A DNA stretch of 6,898 bases, taken from NCBI GenBank assembly GCA_945834965.1, contig CAMAHZ010000069.1, positions 1-6,898 of the forward strand, written 5' to 3'. The notes under the pieces are model-generated. The model was not told the DNA's origin. It was given only the letters and a program-made list of their open reading frames with translations, and ran no database searches. Source of the DNA: an uncultured Clostridia bacterium. GTDB lineage: Bacteria > Bacillota > Clostridia > Christensenellales > Borkfalkiaceae. This document shows positions 6,136 through 6,898 of this stretch, piece by piece. The position numbers were made by a program, and so were the translations under genes. How positions within the stretch are numbered: position 1 is the stretch's first letter; the number at the start of each line of letters is the position of its first letter.

Positions 6136-6898
6136 TTACGCTTTGGCTTCTTCCTTTGCAGGCTCTTCTGCCTTTTTAGGGAAGCGGTCGATAATTATAT
6201 GCCTGGGGCAAACGGCAACGCACGTCTTGCAACCCGTACACTTAGTATAGTCGAACACGGGCAGGTTATCAACCATAGTAATTGCGCCGTGAGGGCATTT
6301 CTTTGCGCACATAGTACAGCCGATACAGCCGACCTTGCAGGCGTTCATAACTTCCTTACCCTTGCACTTAGAAGAGCAGGCAACGTAAACGGGAGCGGAG
6401 GCGGGTATTCTTTCGATAATATGTTTAGGGCAAGCCGCAATACAGCCGCCGCAGCTAATGCATATATCGGGGTCAACCCTTGATACGCCGTCCACAACGG
6501 AAATGCCGTTATCCGAGCAAGCGCTCACGCAGTCGCCGCAGCCAAGGCAAGCAGACTTGCATACCTTGTTGCCGCCCAAAAGCGAATTGCAGCCAGCGCA
6601 GGTGGGATTGCCGCTGTATTCAAACGCGTCAACGGAGTTAAGTCCGCCGTTGCATTTAACCACGGCAACCGTGCGCTCTTCGTCCGAAAGTTCAATGCCC
6701 AAAAGCTTAGCAATTTCAGCCTTCTTTTCGGGTGACGTTACGTGGCAGGCGGAAATATCGCCTTCGCCTTTAGCAAGCTTATCTGCAAAGCCTGCGCAAC
6801 CGCTACAGCCGCAGCCGCCGCAGTTTGCGCCCGCAAGGTTTTCCAAAATCTTAGTCACCTTTTCGTCGACGTCAACCTTGAACACCTTACCGACGATT
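6136..6898 (-). CDS. rnfB: Rnf complex iron-sulfur subunit B, 5' end cut by the window edge
   Basis: RnfB accepts electrons from reduced ferredoxin and passes them into the membrane Rnf complex, which couples transfer to NAD+ with Na+ or H+ export. Residues here are numbered from the GTG at 6885. The N-terminal Fe-S motif is ANCGGCGCSGC (C22, C25, C30, with C47 downstream). A middle block, KCNGG...YSG...C..C (77-99), is typical of RnfB. Four ferredoxin-type CxxCxxCxxxC motifs follow: C113/116/119/123, C142/145/148/152, C187/190/193/197 and C216/219/222/226. The last three end in CP; the first lacks the Pro. The chain ends with a Lys/Glu/Ala-rich tail. The GTG is probably not the true start: the frame stays open to the edge (IVGK precedes it), and RnfB normally has an N-terminal membrane helix before this motif. 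In the common operon order rnfB is last, which fits the terminator here, so rnfA and the others may lie beyond the right edge. Other multi-cluster ferredoxin subunits are less likely because of the N-terminal motif. Confidence 0.9.
   Translation of the reverse strand, partial: IVGKVFKVDVDEKVTKILENLAGANCGGCGCSGCAGFADKLAKGEGDISACHVTSPEKKAEIAKLLGIELSDEERTVAVVKCNGGLNSVDAFEYSGNPTCAGCNSLLGGNKVCKSACLGCGDCVSACSDNGISVVDGVSRVDPDICISCGGCIAACPKHIIERIPASAPVYVACSSKCKGKEVMNACKVGCIGCTMCAKKCPHGAITMVDNLPVFDYTKCTGCKTCVAVCPRHIIIDRFPKKAEEPAKEEAKA

Noticed and set aside
6121..6483. 120-codon plus-strand reading frame opposite rnfB
   Set aside because: It is antisense to a clear RnfB reading frame with regular cysteine motifs, and has no ribosome binding site or recognisable domain.
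6883..6885. GTG at 6885 as the true start of rnfB
   Set aside because: The frame is open to the window edge, and the usual N-terminal membrane helix of RnfB would lie just beyond it.
1..6898. Mobile element, CRISPR array, tRNA or riboswitch
   Set aside because: No transposase or integrase frame, direct repeat series, cloverleaf or conserved aptamer pattern was seen. In particular, no FMN riboswitch precedes apbE, whose predicted transcript has no leader.

Overview
The window looks like a stretch of chromosome from an anaerobic Firmicute, most likely of the class Clostridia. The evidence is a type-2 lipoprotein style of surface protein, a very large ATPase-permease fusion of the Firmicute kind, a NusG-domain-II membrane protein paired with ApbE, and a multi-cluster RnfB. 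Base composition is moderate (mid to high 40s % GC by eye) and even across the genes, with no sign of a mobile element, phage, CRISPR array, tRNA or rRNA. The lineage is an inference. The window is gene-dense: no gap between genes exceeds about 145 bases.

Layout from left to right. Bases 1-48 may be the last codons of an upstream gene, followed by a hairpin (55-85) that overlaps a promoter. Next comes a 1057-residue ABC exporter (158-3331) with a LolD/MacB-type ATPase at the N-terminus and an FtsX-type permease with an extracytoplasmic domain of roughly 590 residues. A strong extended -10 promoter (3407-3435) and a 5' mRNA hairpin precede a 257-residue lipoprotein (3475-4248) that carries a C-terminal STGATW motif, the kind of site to which ApbE attaches FMN. 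A rho-independent terminator follows. A second promoter is placed so that the apbE transcript would begin at, or within a base of, its own start codon (4351). apbE (4351-5568) and a NusG-domain-II membrane protein (5570-6061) lie one base apart and form an operon. A 15-bp bidirectional terminator separates them from the convergent 3' end of rnfB (6136 to beyond the right edge, minus strand).

How they may work together. RnfB is the ferredoxin-accepting iron-sulfur subunit of the Rnf ion-pumping complex. ApbE covalently attaches FMN to extracytoplasmic flavoproteins, including RnfG/RnfD. NusG-II proteins recur beside ApbE and Rnf-type genes. The lipoprotein with an STGAT site is therefore a good candidate for an extracytoplasmic FMN-carrying electron carrier matured by the ApbE next to it. 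Electrons could come from Rnf or a related membrane complex and pass to an external acceptor. This linkage is an inference from motif plus neighbourhood. The ABC exporter has its own promoter, and its connection to the redox genes is unknown.
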